A program made the position numbers and the translations under genes. A stretch of DNA of 64,000 nucleotides from Gp6-AA40 sp035293405 (GTDB taxonomy: Bacteria > Acidobacteriota > Vicinamibacteria > Vicinamibacterales > UBA2999), in contig DATDOE010000098.1 in assembly GCA_035293405.1 (NCBI GenBank), positions 1 to 64,000 on the forward strand. Direction: 5' to 3'. Positions 8,358 to 16,771 of this stretch are shown here, piece after piece; position 1 is the stretch's first letter, and the number at the start of each line of letters is the position of its first letter. Under the pieces are notes generated by a model. The model was not told the origin of the DNA and searched no databases. It was given only the letters and a program-made list of their open reading frames with translations.

Positions 8358-11300
8358 ATGCCGCGAGGATGGGTCGTCCGGCGCTTGATAGTCGTGCTCG
8401 CCGTGCTGGTGGCCTGGGGTGTCCCAGGGCCGGCATCGGCTCAGTACTTCGGGCGGAACAAGGTCCAGTACAAGTCGTTCGACTTTCAGGTCCTCAAGAC
8501 CGAGCACTTCGACATCTACTTTTATCCGAGCGAGCGCGCCGGCATCGACATCGCCGCCCGCCTCGCCGAACGATGGTACGTCCGGCTCGAGCGGCTGCTC
8601 GACCACCAGCTGCGAGGCCGGCAGCCGCTCGTGCTCTACGCGTCGCACACCGACTTCGAGCAGACCAACGTGATCGGAGGCGAGCTCTCCGAGGGCACCG
8701 GCGGCGTCACCGAGGGACTTCGGCGGCGCATCGTCCTGCCGCTCGCCGGTCCTCTGACGGACACCGACCACGTGATCGGCCACGAGCTCGTTCACGCCTT
8801 CCAGTACGACATCACATCAGTCCCGGACTCGGCGCCAGGACGAAGCGGCCTCGAGCGGCTGCCGTTATGGTTCGTCGAAGGCATGGCCGAGTACCTGTCC
8901 ATCGGGCCGGTCGATTCGAACACCGCGATGTGGCTGCGCGACGCAGCCCGCAAGGAGATGCTCCCGGCGATCAAGGATCTCAACAAATCCCAGTACTTCC
9001 CCTATCGATGGGGCCACGCGTTCTGGGCCTATGTCGGCGGGCGGTGGGGCGATCAGGTCATCGGGCAGCTGCTCAGGGAAGCCGCGGCAACCGGTGATGT
9101 CGATGGCGCGTTCGAGCAGATCCTCAGCATCAAGTCGAAGGAGTTGTCGAGCGACTGGCAGGCGTCGATTCTCCAGACCTACGCACCTGTCCTCACGACG
9201 GCATCACCGCTGAGCGAGGTGGGGCGAATCGTGATCGCTGGCGACGAGCTCGGTGCCGATCTCAACGTCGGCCCGTCGATCAGTCCCGACGGCCGCTGGA
9301 TCGCATTTCTGTCCACACGGAGCTTCTTCTCCATAGACCTGTACATTGCCGAGACATCAACCGGACGCATCGTCCGCAAGCTGACCAGCACCGCCACCGA
9401 CCCTCACTATTCGAGCATTCAGTTCATCAACTCGTCTGGCGGATGGGACAGCGCCAGCCGTCAGATTGCCGTGGCCACGGTGACCAACGGACGGGCGGCG
9501 ATAGCGATCTTCGACGCGCAGACCGGATCGACCGTCCGCGAGATCCCGGTGCCCGACGTGGATGAAGTGCTCAACCCGACGTGGTCGCCCGACGGACATG
9601 CCATCGGCTTCACCGGTCTGCAGCGCGGCCTGACCGATCTCTTCGTCTTTGACCTCGCCGCGGGCAGCCTGCGGCGCTTGACCGACGATGCCTTTGCCGA
9701 GATCCAGCCGGCCTGGTCGCCGGATGGCAGGCAGATCGCCTTCGCCACCGATCGATTCTCGAGCGATCTGTCGACGCTGGCGATCGGTCCGTATCGTCTG
9801 GCGGTCGTCGCCGCTGAGGGCGGCGCGGTCGAGGAAGTGTCGGGGTTCACCAGCGGGAAGCATCTCAACCCGCAGTGGTCGCCCGATGGCCAGTCGCTCT
9901 ACTTCATCTCGGACCACGGCGGTGTTCCCAACGTCTATCGCGTCGGCGTTCGAGCCGGAGGCGCTCCCGTCACGCAGTTGACGACGGTCGCCACCGGAGT
10001 GAGTGGCATTACCGCAGGCAGTCCGGCCCTCTCAGTGGCATCGCGCGCCGGCACCGTGGCGTTCAGCCTGTACGAAGCGAGCAAGTACCACATCTTCACG
10101 GTTGATGGATCCGCGGGAGGCCCGCGCCAGGAACTGCCGATCGATGCCGCCGTGCTTCCGCCCGGGAACCGGAAGCCCAGCGAGGTCGCTCAACTGCTTG
10201 CGGCGCCGGAGACGGGCTTGCCCGAGCCCTCGACCGCGAACGAGGTTGAGCCGTACCGGGCGAAGCTGAAACTCAATGGCGTGGCCCAGCCGGTCGTCGG
10301 GGTGGGCGTCAGCAGGTTCGGGACATCGTTTGGTGGAGGGCTGGCGCTGTCGTTCAGCGACATGCTCGGCAATCACACGCTCATGACGGCGGTGCAATTG
10401 AACTCCGGCCTCGGCGGGGGCACCAGCGTGAAGGACATCGGCGCGCAGGTCGGGTACTTCAACACCGCCCGCCGCTGGAACTGGGGTCTGGTCGGCGGCC
10501 AGCTCCCGTATCAGAGCGGCGGCTTCCAGAGCTCGATCGCCCGCGCACCGAACGGCGACCTCCTGCAGACCGATCAGTTGTTCGTGTTCAGGCAAACCGA
10601 GCGCAGCGCGTCCGGTGTTGTGTCGTATCCGTTCAATCGCGTACAGCGAGTCGAGCTCCAGGGCGGGGCCAGCCAGATCTCATTCGATCAGATCGTGACC
10701 ACGACGACGTTCTCGCTGATCTCGGGCGCCGTGTTCGAGAATTCGAGAGAGACGACGCCACTGGACCGGACACTCTCGCTCGGCACCGGGTCGGCCGCGT
10801 ACGTGTTCGATACGTCGGTCTTCGGCGCGACGAGCCCGGTGCAGGGCCAGCGGTCCCGCCTCGAGGTCTCCCCGACGTTCGGCACGTTGGACTTCACGGG
10901 CGTGCTCGCCGACTATCGCCGCTACTTCATGCCGGCGTCGTTCTATACGCTGGCCGTGCGCGTGATGCACTACGGGCGCTATGGAGGCGGCGGGCAGGAT
11001 TCCCGGATCTTCCCGCTGAACGTCGGCTATCCATGGCTCGTGCGAGGCTACGACGTGACGAGCGTTGACGCGAGCGAGTGCATCGCCAACGGGACCAGCA
11101 ACTGTCCCGCGATCGATCGACTGCTCGGCAGCCGCATGCTCGTCGGCAACGTCGAGTTCAGGTTTCCGCTCTTGCGCCCCTTTGGTCGCACGAGCAACAT
11201 GTACGGCCCGGTACCGGTGGAAGTGGCGCTCTTTGCGGACGGTGGCGGTGCGTGGAGCAGCGGGCAGCGGCCCTCGTTTCTCGGCGGCACGAGAGACGGG

Positions 11301-11432
11301 GTGTCGTCAGCCGGGGTCGCGTTGCGTGTGAACGTGTTCGGCTTCGCCGTCGGTGAGTTCGATTTCGTACGTCCGTTGCAGCGCCCGGGGCGAGGCTGGA
11401 TCTTCGGCTTCAACCTGATGCCGGGCTGGTAG
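8358..11432 (+). CDS. Secreted zinc metalloprotease-like domain, TolB propeller and outer-membrane barrel fusion
   Basis: 1024 aa. The signal peptide is MPRGWVVRRLIVVLAVLVAW ending near PASAQ. Residues about 40-270 form a gluzincin-like domain with GHELVHAFQ (H142, E143, H146) and a downstream WFVEGMAEYL Glu. Residues about 330-620 contain TolB/PD40 repeats (NPTWSPDG, QPAWSPDG, NPQWSPDG). From about 690 the sequence turns into alternating beta strands resembling a BamA/TamA surface-antigen barrel (final GWIFGFNLMPGW). ATG 8358 is chosen because GGGAG lies just upstream and the signal peptide starts there; an earlier frame start at 8181 is poor. It likely sits in the outer membrane; the substrate is unknown. 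Confidence 0.85.
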   Translation: MPRGWVVRRLIVVLAVLVAWGVPGPASAQYFGRNKVQYKSFDFQVLKTEHFDIYFYPSERAGIDIAARLAERWYVRLERLLDHQLRGRQPLVLYASHTDFEQTNVIGGELSEGTGGVTEGLRRRIVLPLAGPLTDTDHVIGHELVHAFQYDITSVPDSAPGRSGLERLPLWFVEGMAEYLSIGPVDSNTAMWLRDAARKEMLPAIKDLNKSQYFPYRWGHAFWAYVGGRWGDQVIGQLLREAAATGDVDGAFEQILSIKSKELSSDWQASILQTYAPVLTTASPLSEVGRIVIAGDELGADLNVGPSISPDGRWIAFLSTRSFFSIDLYIAETSTGRIVRKLTSTATDPHYSSIQFINSSGGWDSASRQIAVATVTNGRAAIAIFDAQTGSTVREIPVPDVDEVLNPTWSPDGHAIGFTGLQRGLTDLFVFDLAAGSLRRLTDDAFAEIQPAWSPDGRQIAFATDRFSSDLSTLAIGPYRLAVVAAEGGAVEEVSGFTSGKHLNPQWSPDGQSLYFISDHGGVPNVYRVGVRAGGAPVTQLTTVATGVSGITAGSPALSVASRAGTVAFSLYEASKYHIFTVDGSAGGPRQELPIDAAVLPPGNRKPSEVAQLLAAPETGLPEPSTANEVEPYRAKLKLNGVAQPVVGVGVSRFGTSFGGGLALSFSDMLGNHTLMTAVQLNSGLGGGTSVKDIGAQVGYFNTARRWNWGLVGGQLPYQSGGFQSSIARAPNGDLLQTDQLFVFRQTERSASGVVSYPFNRVQRVELQGGASQISFDQIVTTTTFSLISGAVFENSRETTPLDRTLSLGTGSAAYVFDTSVFGATSPVQGQRSRLEVSPTFGTLDFTGVLADYRRYFMPASFYTLAVRVMHYGRYGGGGQDSRIFPLNVGYPWLVRGYDVTSVDASECIANGTSNCPAIDRLLGSRMLVGNVEFRFPLLRPFGRTSNMYGPVPVEVALFADGGGAWSSGQRPSFLGGTRDGVSSAGVALRVNVFGFAVGEFDFVRPLQRPGRGWIFGFNLMPGW

Positions 11433-11447
11433 CATCTGTCGACGTGG

Positions 11448-11495
11448 GGTCCGCCTTCAGGCGGACCGGTACGTAGTGTCCGCCTTCAGGCGGAC
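11448..11495. repeat. Two copies of a TTCA-loop palindromic repeat
   Basis: Copy 1 (11448-11467) is GGTCCGCC-TTCA-GGCGGACC. Copy 2 (11478-11495) is GTCCGCC-TTCA-GGCGGAC, preceded by GTAGT. A third family member with swapped stem bases lies at 19635-19652. The pair follows the barrel protein stop (11432) and precedes the DUF6152 gene. They may act as REP elements or as transcript hairpins. Confidence 0.75.
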
Positions 11496-11511
11496 GTAGT
11501 AGGAGGCACGC

Positions 11512-11883
11512 ATGCATTCACGATTCTCTTCCTGGATAGCGGCGACCGCGCTCGTGCTGTCGCCACTCCCGATCGCGGCTCATCATGGATGGGCGGGCAA
11601 CGCGACCGAGGAGTTCGAGATCACCGGTACGGTCGAGGGCCCCGTCAGTCTCTCGGGCCCCCACGCGACGATGAAGATCCGTGCTGACGGACAGGTGTGG
11701 GATCTCACATTGGCGTCGCCTCCAGTGACCAGGAGTGCGGGCTTGACCGAGAACGTGATTCCGGTCGGCTCGAAAGTGACGGCCCACGGGCACCGCAACC
11801 GCGACCCGAAGCGCTTCGAGGTCAAGACCGAGCGGGTCACGTGGAACGGCCGCACGTTCGACGTGTATCCAAACCGCTCCTAG
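11512..11883 (+). CDS. DUF6152 family exported protein
   Basis: 123 aa. N-terminal signal peptide (hydrophobic ATALVLSPLPIAA), then the AHHGWA start of the mature domain and a small beta domain with GPHATMKI, typical of DUF6152 proteins in Acidobacteriota. Function unknown. The ATG follows GTAGGAGG with good spacing. A second family member lies at 34584-34979. A GC-rich hairpin after the stop and a separate promoter before the next gene suggest it is transcribed alone. Confidence 0.8.
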   Translation: MHSRFSSWIAATALVLSPLPIAAHHGWAGNATEEFEITGTVEGPVSLSGPHATMKIRADGQVWDLTLASPPVTRSAGLTENVIPVGSKVTAHGHRNRDPKRFEVKTERVTWNGRTFDVYPNRS

Positions 11884-11900
11884 GGCGGAAAGCAAAGGAC

Positions 11901-11917
11901 GGGAGGACGCGCCTCCC
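11901..11917 (+). terminator. GC hairpin between the DUF6152 and kinase genes
   Basis: GGGAGG-ACGCG-CCTCCC forms a 6-bp stem 17 nt after the DUF6152 stop. An outer GGGCGG/CCGCCC pairing can compete with it. No U-tract follows; it runs straight into the TATAAT of the next gene. Weak terminator or insulator. Confidence 0.35.
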
Positions 11918-11921
11918 GCCC

Positions 11922-11927
11922 TATAAT
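11922..11927 (+). promoter_or_regulatory. TATAAT -10 of the kinase gene
   Basis: Perfect TATAAT ending 21 nt before ATG 11949. It predicts a short leader of about 15 nt without a clear Shine-Dalgarno sequence. No -35 consensus is obvious, as the hairpin arm occupies that position. Confidence 0.55.
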
Positions 11928-11948
11928 CGCGCGACAGCCACGTCGCGA

Positions 11949-14507
11949 ATGCCAATCCCTCCGGGCAGTCAGCTTGGTCCATACACGATCACCAGCGCGC
12001 TCGGCGCCGGCGGCATGGGTGAGGTGTATCGCGCGCGCGACGGGCGGCTCGGACGCGACGTCGCGGTCAAGGTGCTCCCCGCATCGTCATCCACGGATGC
12101 GGATCGACTGCAGCGCTTCGAACAGGAAGCGCGAGCCGCTGCCGCGCTGAACCATCCCAATATCCTCGCGCTCTACGACATCGGCCGGACCGAGACCGGG
12201 CCGTACATCGTGAGCGAGCTGCTCAATGGCGAGACGCTGCGGAGCGCACTGGATCGCGGCGCGATGCCGGTGCGCAAGGCCATCGAGTACGCCGTCCAGA
12301 TCGCGCGCGGGCTGGCGGCCGCGCACGAGCGCGGGATCGTCCACCGCGATCTGAAGCCGGAGAACGTGTTCGTGACCTCGGATGGTCACGTCAAGATTCT
12401 CGACTTCGGCCTGGCAAAGCTCGTCGATCCCGAACCCGCGTTCGCCGGCGGGAGCATGCTGCCGACGACACCGCCTCCGACGACGCCCGGAGTGGTACTC
12501 GGCACAGTGGGCTACATGGCGCCCGAGCAGGTGCGCGGGCTTCCGGCCGATCATCGCGCGGACATCTTTGCTTTCGGAGCGTTGTTGTACGAGATGCTCG
12601 CGGGGAGGCGTGCATTTCGACGTGACACGCCGGCCGAGACCATGACGGCGATCCTCAAAGAGGACCCGGCTGATCTGTCCATTGGTGGCGCGGCTGTCCC
12701 TGCGTCCGTGCAACGGCTCGTCGGCCGCTGCCTCGAGAAGAACCCCGCGGCGCGCTTTCAGTCTGCTGGCGACCTCGCCTTCGCACTCGACACGTTCTCA
12801 TCCTCGTCCTCGTCAGGTCCCATCAGCATGGCCACGCTCGCGGCAGCGCCGCGCCGGCGTTACGGGCGCCTCGCGTGGGTCATCGCACCGGTCAGCGTGA
12901 TCGCGCTCTTCGTGGGCTGGTTGATCTACATGAGGCCGGCGGCAGAAGAGGGCCGTCTGCTTCGCTTTACGATTTCAACACCCGAGGGCTGGCGCCCTGA
13001 CCTGACCAGTTCGGTGGAGATTCCAATCGCCGTGTCGCCAGACGGCCGCTTCGTCGCCGGGCGTGCGCGGACCGACGCCGGTGAGCAGGCGCTCTGGGTG
13101 CGTGCCCTCGACACGCTCGACTCCCGCATCCTTCCGGGTACCGAGGAGGCGTCCGCGTTCTTCTGGTCGCCGGACAACCGTTCCCTTGCGTTCGTCTCGA
13201 ATGGAAAGCTCAGACGAATCGACGTCGCCGGAGGGCCGGCCACGGTGCTGTGCGATTTGCCGTTGGCCCTGCCGCTCGCCCTCGGTGGCGCCTGGAGTGC
13301 GGCCGGTGTGATCGTGCTGGGATCGACGAGCGGGCTTCAGCAGGTCGCGTCCACCGGTGGCACGCTGACCGCCGCATTGGCTCTCGCTCCCGACGAAGCC
13401 TTGCACAGCCTGCCCGTCTTCTTCCCGGATGGCGAGCACTTCCTGTTCGTCGCCGCGATTGGCGCCGAGGTCAGAGGCGGGTCTCGCCGCAGGGTGTTTG
13501 CGGCGCGGCTTGGTTCACAGGATCGGACGCTGCTCTTCGATACCGACCGATACGTGACCCCGGTGGGTATCGCGAACGGCCATCTGCTGTTCGTCCGTGG
13601 AAACAGCCTGGTGGCCCAGCCGTTCGACGAAACGCGCATGGCCCTGAGCGGTGATGCGGTGTCCGTGATCGACCGCATCCAGTTGATGCCCGACCGTCCG
13701 TACGGCGTGGTCTCGATCGCTCCGGACGAGTCGCGGGCGGTCCTTGCCATCATGGATGCCGCACGGCGGACCCGCGACATCTGGCTCTTCGACCTGACGC
13801 GCGCCATCCGGACTCGATTCACCTTCGACGCGGGAGAAGAGCGCACGGCCATCTGGTCGCCAGGCTCGGATCGGCTGGTCTACAACGCGCAGCGGAAGGC
13901 CACCGAGCGCGACCTGTATGTCAAAGCGTCGAATGGGTCGGGCACCGAAACCACGCTGCTCGCCGATGGCCTCAGCAAGGACGCGATGAGCTGGTCCCAG
14001 GATGGCCGCTTTCTCCTGTACCGCGTGAGCGCGAAGACCCGCAACGATATCTGGGTGCAGCCGCTCGACGGCCCAAGCAAGCCGTATCCGTTCATCGCCA
14101 CGGAGTTCGACGAGAACTACGGCCGGTTCTCTCCCGACGGACGCTGGGTGGCGTACTCCTCTGACGCATCCGGCCGGTTGGAAGTGTATGTGGCGCCCTT
14201 CCCGGGCCCCGGCGGCAAATGGCAGCTGTCCACGACAGGCGGCTCGTATCCCAGGTGGCGCCAGGATGGCCGCGTCCTGTTCTATCTGGCTCCCGACAAC
14301 ACGATGATGTCGGTGGCCGTCGACGGAACCACTTCCGGCTTTCAATCGGACGCGGCCCGCGCGCTCTTCCACGCCCCGATCGCCTTGCAGGTGGGCTACC
14401 AGTACGCCGTCACACGAGACGGCCAGCGGTTTCTCCTGAATACCGCCGCGAGCTCATCGGCTCCAGTGGCGGTTATTGACGGGTGGCCGCGACTCCTGAA
14501 AAAGTAG
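11949..14507 (+). CDS. Transmembrane serine/threonine protein kinase with C-terminal TolB-like propeller
   Basis: 852 aa. Kinase domain, residues about 11-280: glycine loop GAGGMGEV, VAVKVLP lysine, HRDLKPEN catalytic loop, DFGLAK, GTVGYMAPEQ. A Ser-rich linker precedes one membrane segment (WVIAPVSVIALFVGWLIYM, near 315-335). The extracytoplasmic part has PD40-type repeats (FWSPDNRSLAF, IWSPGSDRLVY, RFSPDGRWVAYSSD). This PknB-like cytoplasmic kinase with external propeller is very common in Acidobacteriota and probably transduces an envelope signal; the target is unknown. A truncated, frameshifted relative lies at 27700-27980. Confidence 0.93.
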   Translation: MPIPPGSQLGPYTITSALGAGGMGEVYRARDGRLGRDVAVKVLPASSSTDADRLQRFEQEARAAAALNHPNILALYDIGRTETGPYIVSELLNGETLRSALDRGAMPVRKAIEYAVQIARGLAAAHERGIVHRDLKPENVFVTSDGHVKILDFGLAKLVDPEPAFAGGSMLPTTPPPTTPGVVLGTVGYMAPEQVRGLPADHRADIFAFGALLYEMLAGRRAFRRDTPAETMTAILKEDPADLSIGGAAVPASVQRLVGRCLEKNPAARFQSAGDLAFALDTFSSSSSSGPISMATLAAAPRRRYGRLAWVIAPVSVIALFVGWLIYMRPAAEEGRLLRFTISTPEGWRPDLTSSVEIPIAVSPDGRFVAGRARTDAGEQALWVRALDTLDSRILPGTEEASAFFWSPDNRSLAFVSNGKLRRIDVAGGPATVLCDLPLALPLALGGAWSAAGVIVLGSTSGLQQVASTGGTLTAALALAPDEALHSLPVFFPDGEHFLFVAAIGAEVRGGSRRRVFAARLGSQDRTLLFDTDRYVTPVGIANGHLLFVRGNSLVAQPFDETRMALSGDAVSVIDRIQLMPDRPYGVVSIAPDESRAVLAIMDAARRTRDIWLFDLTRAIRTRFTFDAGEERTAIWSPGSDRLVYNAQRKATERDLYVKASNGSGTETTLLADGLSKDAMSWSQDGRFLLYRVSAKTRNDIWVQPLDGPSKPYPFIATEFDENYGRFSPDGRWVAYSSDASGRLEVYVAPFPGPGGKWQLSTTGGSYPRWRQDGRVLFYLAPDNTMMSVAVDGTTSGFQSDAARALFHAPIALQVGYQYAVTRDGQRFLLNTAASSSAPVAVIDGWPRLLKK

Positions 14508-14554
14508 ACGCCGCCACCGGGCGGCAGTACAGTCGGCACGTCGAAGGAGGCGCT

Positions 14555-15070
14555 ATGACACGCGAGCAGGTGACGACGCTCGGCAACGCGCAGCGTCCGG
14601 AAGACAACGCGCAGCGTCCGGAAGACAACGCGCAGCGGTCAGAAAGCGGCATGACCCGCGACGAAACGCTCGCCTTCTTCAAGCGGCGCGAGGAGGCGTA
14701 CGAGGACCTCGACGCGGAGACCCTCGCTGCTGACTACGCCGACGATGCGGTGATCGAGAGCCCGAGCACAGGCGTTCATGCCGGGCGGGACGCGGAGAAG
14801 GCGCTCAACAAGATATTCGATGCCTTCCTGGATCTGACGATGACCGTCGATGACGTGGTGATCGACGGGGATCGGGTGATCACGATCCACAGCGTCGAGG
14901 CCACCCACATGCGGGAGTTCCTCGGCCTGGAGCCCACCGGGAAGCGCTTCCAGATGTCGATGGCGGTCGTGCACCGGTTGAAGGACCGCACGATCATCCA
15001 CGAGCGCCGCATCTATGACTTCACCGGCGTGCTCCTGCAGATCGGTGTGCTGAAGGTCAAGCACGCCTAG
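14555..15070 (+). CDS. SnoaL-like / ester cyclase family protein
   Basis: 171 aa. AAGGAGG is placed just before ATG 14555. After a repetitive N-terminus (NAQRPED twice, NAQRSES once), the domain from about residue 33 shows the NTF2-like SnoaL pattern: helix with FFKRREEAYEDLDAETLAADYADDA split across two elements, then AAEKALNK-type helices and strands ending in IYDFTGVLLQIGVLKVK. Small-molecule cyclase or isomerase activity is possible; no substrate can be named. An internal ATG after the repeats (MTRDETLAFF) is an alternative start. The stop overlaps the end of a convergent pseudogene. Confidence 0.8.
   Translation: MTREQVTTLGNAQRPEDNAQRPEDNAQRSESGMTRDETLAFFKRREEAYEDLDAETLAADYADDAVIESPSTGVHAGRDAEKALNKIFDAFLDLTMTVDDVVIDGDRVITIHSVEATHMREFLGLEPTGKRFQMSMAVVHRLKDRTIIHERRIYDFTGVLLQIGVLKVKHA
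14585..14647 (+). repeat. Three 21-nt tandem repeats in coding sequence
   Basis: Unit encodes NAQRPED; copies 1 and 2 are identical in nucleotides and copy 3 has diverged (NAQRSES). Being a multiple of three, copy changes would keep the frame. It forms an N-terminal extension ahead of the SnoaL-like fold. Confidence 0.85.
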
Positions 15071-15201
15071 TCCTCGGTCGGGCGCGCCGCCGAATCGATG
15101 ACCAGTGTCTCGACTGGCGCGCGCTGCGAATCCAGCTTCAGGCCGAGCTGCTCCTGCACCGTCCTCGGCGTCGCGCCGGGTCCTTCCGGCTGCGAGAACT
15201 G
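15067..15201 (-). pseudogene. C-terminal remnant of a TIGR03435 family protein
   Basis: The last ~40 codons read TVQEQLGLKLDSQRAPVETL followed by VIDSAARPTED and a stop, which is the characteristic end of TIGR03435 proteins (QEQLGLKLxxxxGPVxxLVIDxxxxPxxN). Upstream, the frame becomes low-complexity Asp/His/Gly/Arg sequence unlike the family, and no N-terminal domain is present. I infer a truncated relic. The stop overlaps the stop of the convergent SnoaL-like gene. Confidence 0.6.
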
Positions 15202-15340
15202 ATCGACCCGCGAGCGCCGACAGGCTCCGCCATGTCCGCCGTCGTCGTGCCCGTCGTCATCAGGGCGCGTATCGACGCGTTGCCGCTCCCTGTCCATGCC
15301 CGTACAACGATGAGGCGGGGAAATGGTTAACTAGGGAGAG

Positions 15341-16771
15341 ATGATCTCCACACACATCATTCGACGCACCATGGCCGCGGCGTTCTGTGCGACGCTGATG
15401 TCGCCTGTCCTGTCGAGCCCGGTCTGGGGGCAGAGTCGTCCGTCGCTGCCATCGAACAGCCCGTTTGCGGGCGGTGTGCCCGAGGGCATGGCAGTACGGG
15501 AGAGCCTGTCGCTCTCGATCGCGGACGCGATCGAGCGGGCTCTTCGGCACAATCTGGGCGTCCTGCTGTCCGAACAGGGCACCGCGCGCGCCGCCGGCAC
15601 GCGCATGGAAGCGCTCAGCCACCTGCTGCCCAATGTCACCGGCCGCGTGTCCGAGTCGCGCCGGAAGAGCAACCTCGAAGCGTTCGGCTTCCCGCTCAGC
15701 GGTCAGTTCCCGAGGATCGTGGGACCGTTCAACGTCTTCGACGCGCGGGTCTTCCTCTCGCAGGCCGTCCTCGACTTGAGCGCGCTCAACGAAGTACGCG
15801 AGGAAGGCCACAACCTTGCGGCCGCCCGTCACTCGTACCGCAGCGCGCGCGATCTGGTCGTGCTCGTCGCGGCGAATCTGTACCTGCAGACCCTTGCTGC
15901 CGGCGCGCGCGCCGACTCGGCGCGGGCGCAGCGCGATACCGCCGACGCCCTCCATCGCCAGGCCGACTCGCTCAGGCAGAACGGGCTGGTGGCCGGGATC
16001 GACGTCGTGCGTGCGGAAGTTCGGTTGAGCACGGAGCGGCAGCGTGCGACCGCCGCGGAGAACGACTTTCAGAAGAGCAAGCTGCAGCTGGCGCGCGTGA
16101 TCGGTCTGCCGTTGGGGCAGACGTTCGTGCTTGGCGACGACATTCCCATCGTGCCGGCTCCCGAGATGACGGTCGATCAGGCGCTCGAGCGCGCGTACAA
16201 GACACGGCCGGACTATCTGGCCGCGCTCGAACGCGTCCAGGCGGCGGAATCAGCGCGCCGGGCCGTGTCGAGCGAAGCGCTTCCGTCCGTGCGCGTCACG
16301 GCCGACTACGGCGCGATTGGCCTGACCGCATCGACGGCACTGCCGACGTTCAATCTGACCGGCACGATCGACGTCCCGATCTTCGAAGGCGGACGTCTGC
16401 AGGGCCGGCGCGCGCAGGCCGATGCCGACCTCCGCGAGCGGCGCGCCGAGGCGGAAGACGTGCGCTCCGAGATCTACTACGACGTCCAGACCGCGTTCCT
16501 CGATGTGAAGGCGACCGAAGAGGAGCTGCAGACGGCCACCCGCGCGCGCGAGCTGGCGGCGTTGCAGTTGACGCAATCGCGCGATCGCTTCGCGGCCGGC
16601 GTCGTCTCGAACATCGAGGTCGTGCAGTCGCAGGAGGCGGTCGCGCTCGCGAGCGAGCAGTACATCAACGCGCAGTACAGCTTCAACCTGGCCAAGGCGA
16701 TGCTCGCCCGGTCGCTCGGCACGGCTGAAGAGGCGGTCCGGCAGTATCTCGGGAGCTCGAACAATCGATGA
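15341..16771 (+). CDS. TolC family outer membrane efflux protein
   Basis: 476 aa with a signal peptide (RRTMAAAFCATLMSPVLSSPVWGQ). Two OEP-type repeats are visible: SIADAIERALRHNLGVL near 60 and TVDQALERAYKTRPDYLAAL near 290, each followed by long coiled-coil helices rich in Ala/Glu/Arg. This would form the trimeric outer membrane channel for the efflux pump encoded next. GGGAG precedes ATG 15341. Its stop overlaps the next ATG as ATGA. Confidence 0.93.
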   Translation: MISTHIIRRTMAAAFCATLMSPVLSSPVWGQSRPSLPSNSPFAGGVPEGMAVRESLSLSIADAIERALRHNLGVLLSEQGTARAAGTRMEALSHLLPNVTGRVSESRRKSNLEAFGFPLSGQFPRIVGPFNVFDARVFLSQAVLDLSALNEVREEGHNLAAARHSYRSARDLVVLVAANLYLQTLAAGARADSARAQRDTADALHRQADSLRQNGLVAGIDVVRAEVRLSTERQRATAAENDFQKSKLQLARVIGLPLGQTFVLGDDIPIVPAPEMTVDQALERAYKTRPDYLAALERVQAAESARRAVSSEALPSVRVTADYGAIGLTASTALPTFNLTGTIDVPIFEGGRLQGRRAQADADLRERRAEAEDVRSEIYYDVQTAFLDVKATEEELQTATRARELAALQLTQSRDRFAAGVVSNIEVVQSQEAVALASEQYINAQYSFNLAKAMLARSLGTAEEAVRQYLGSSNNR

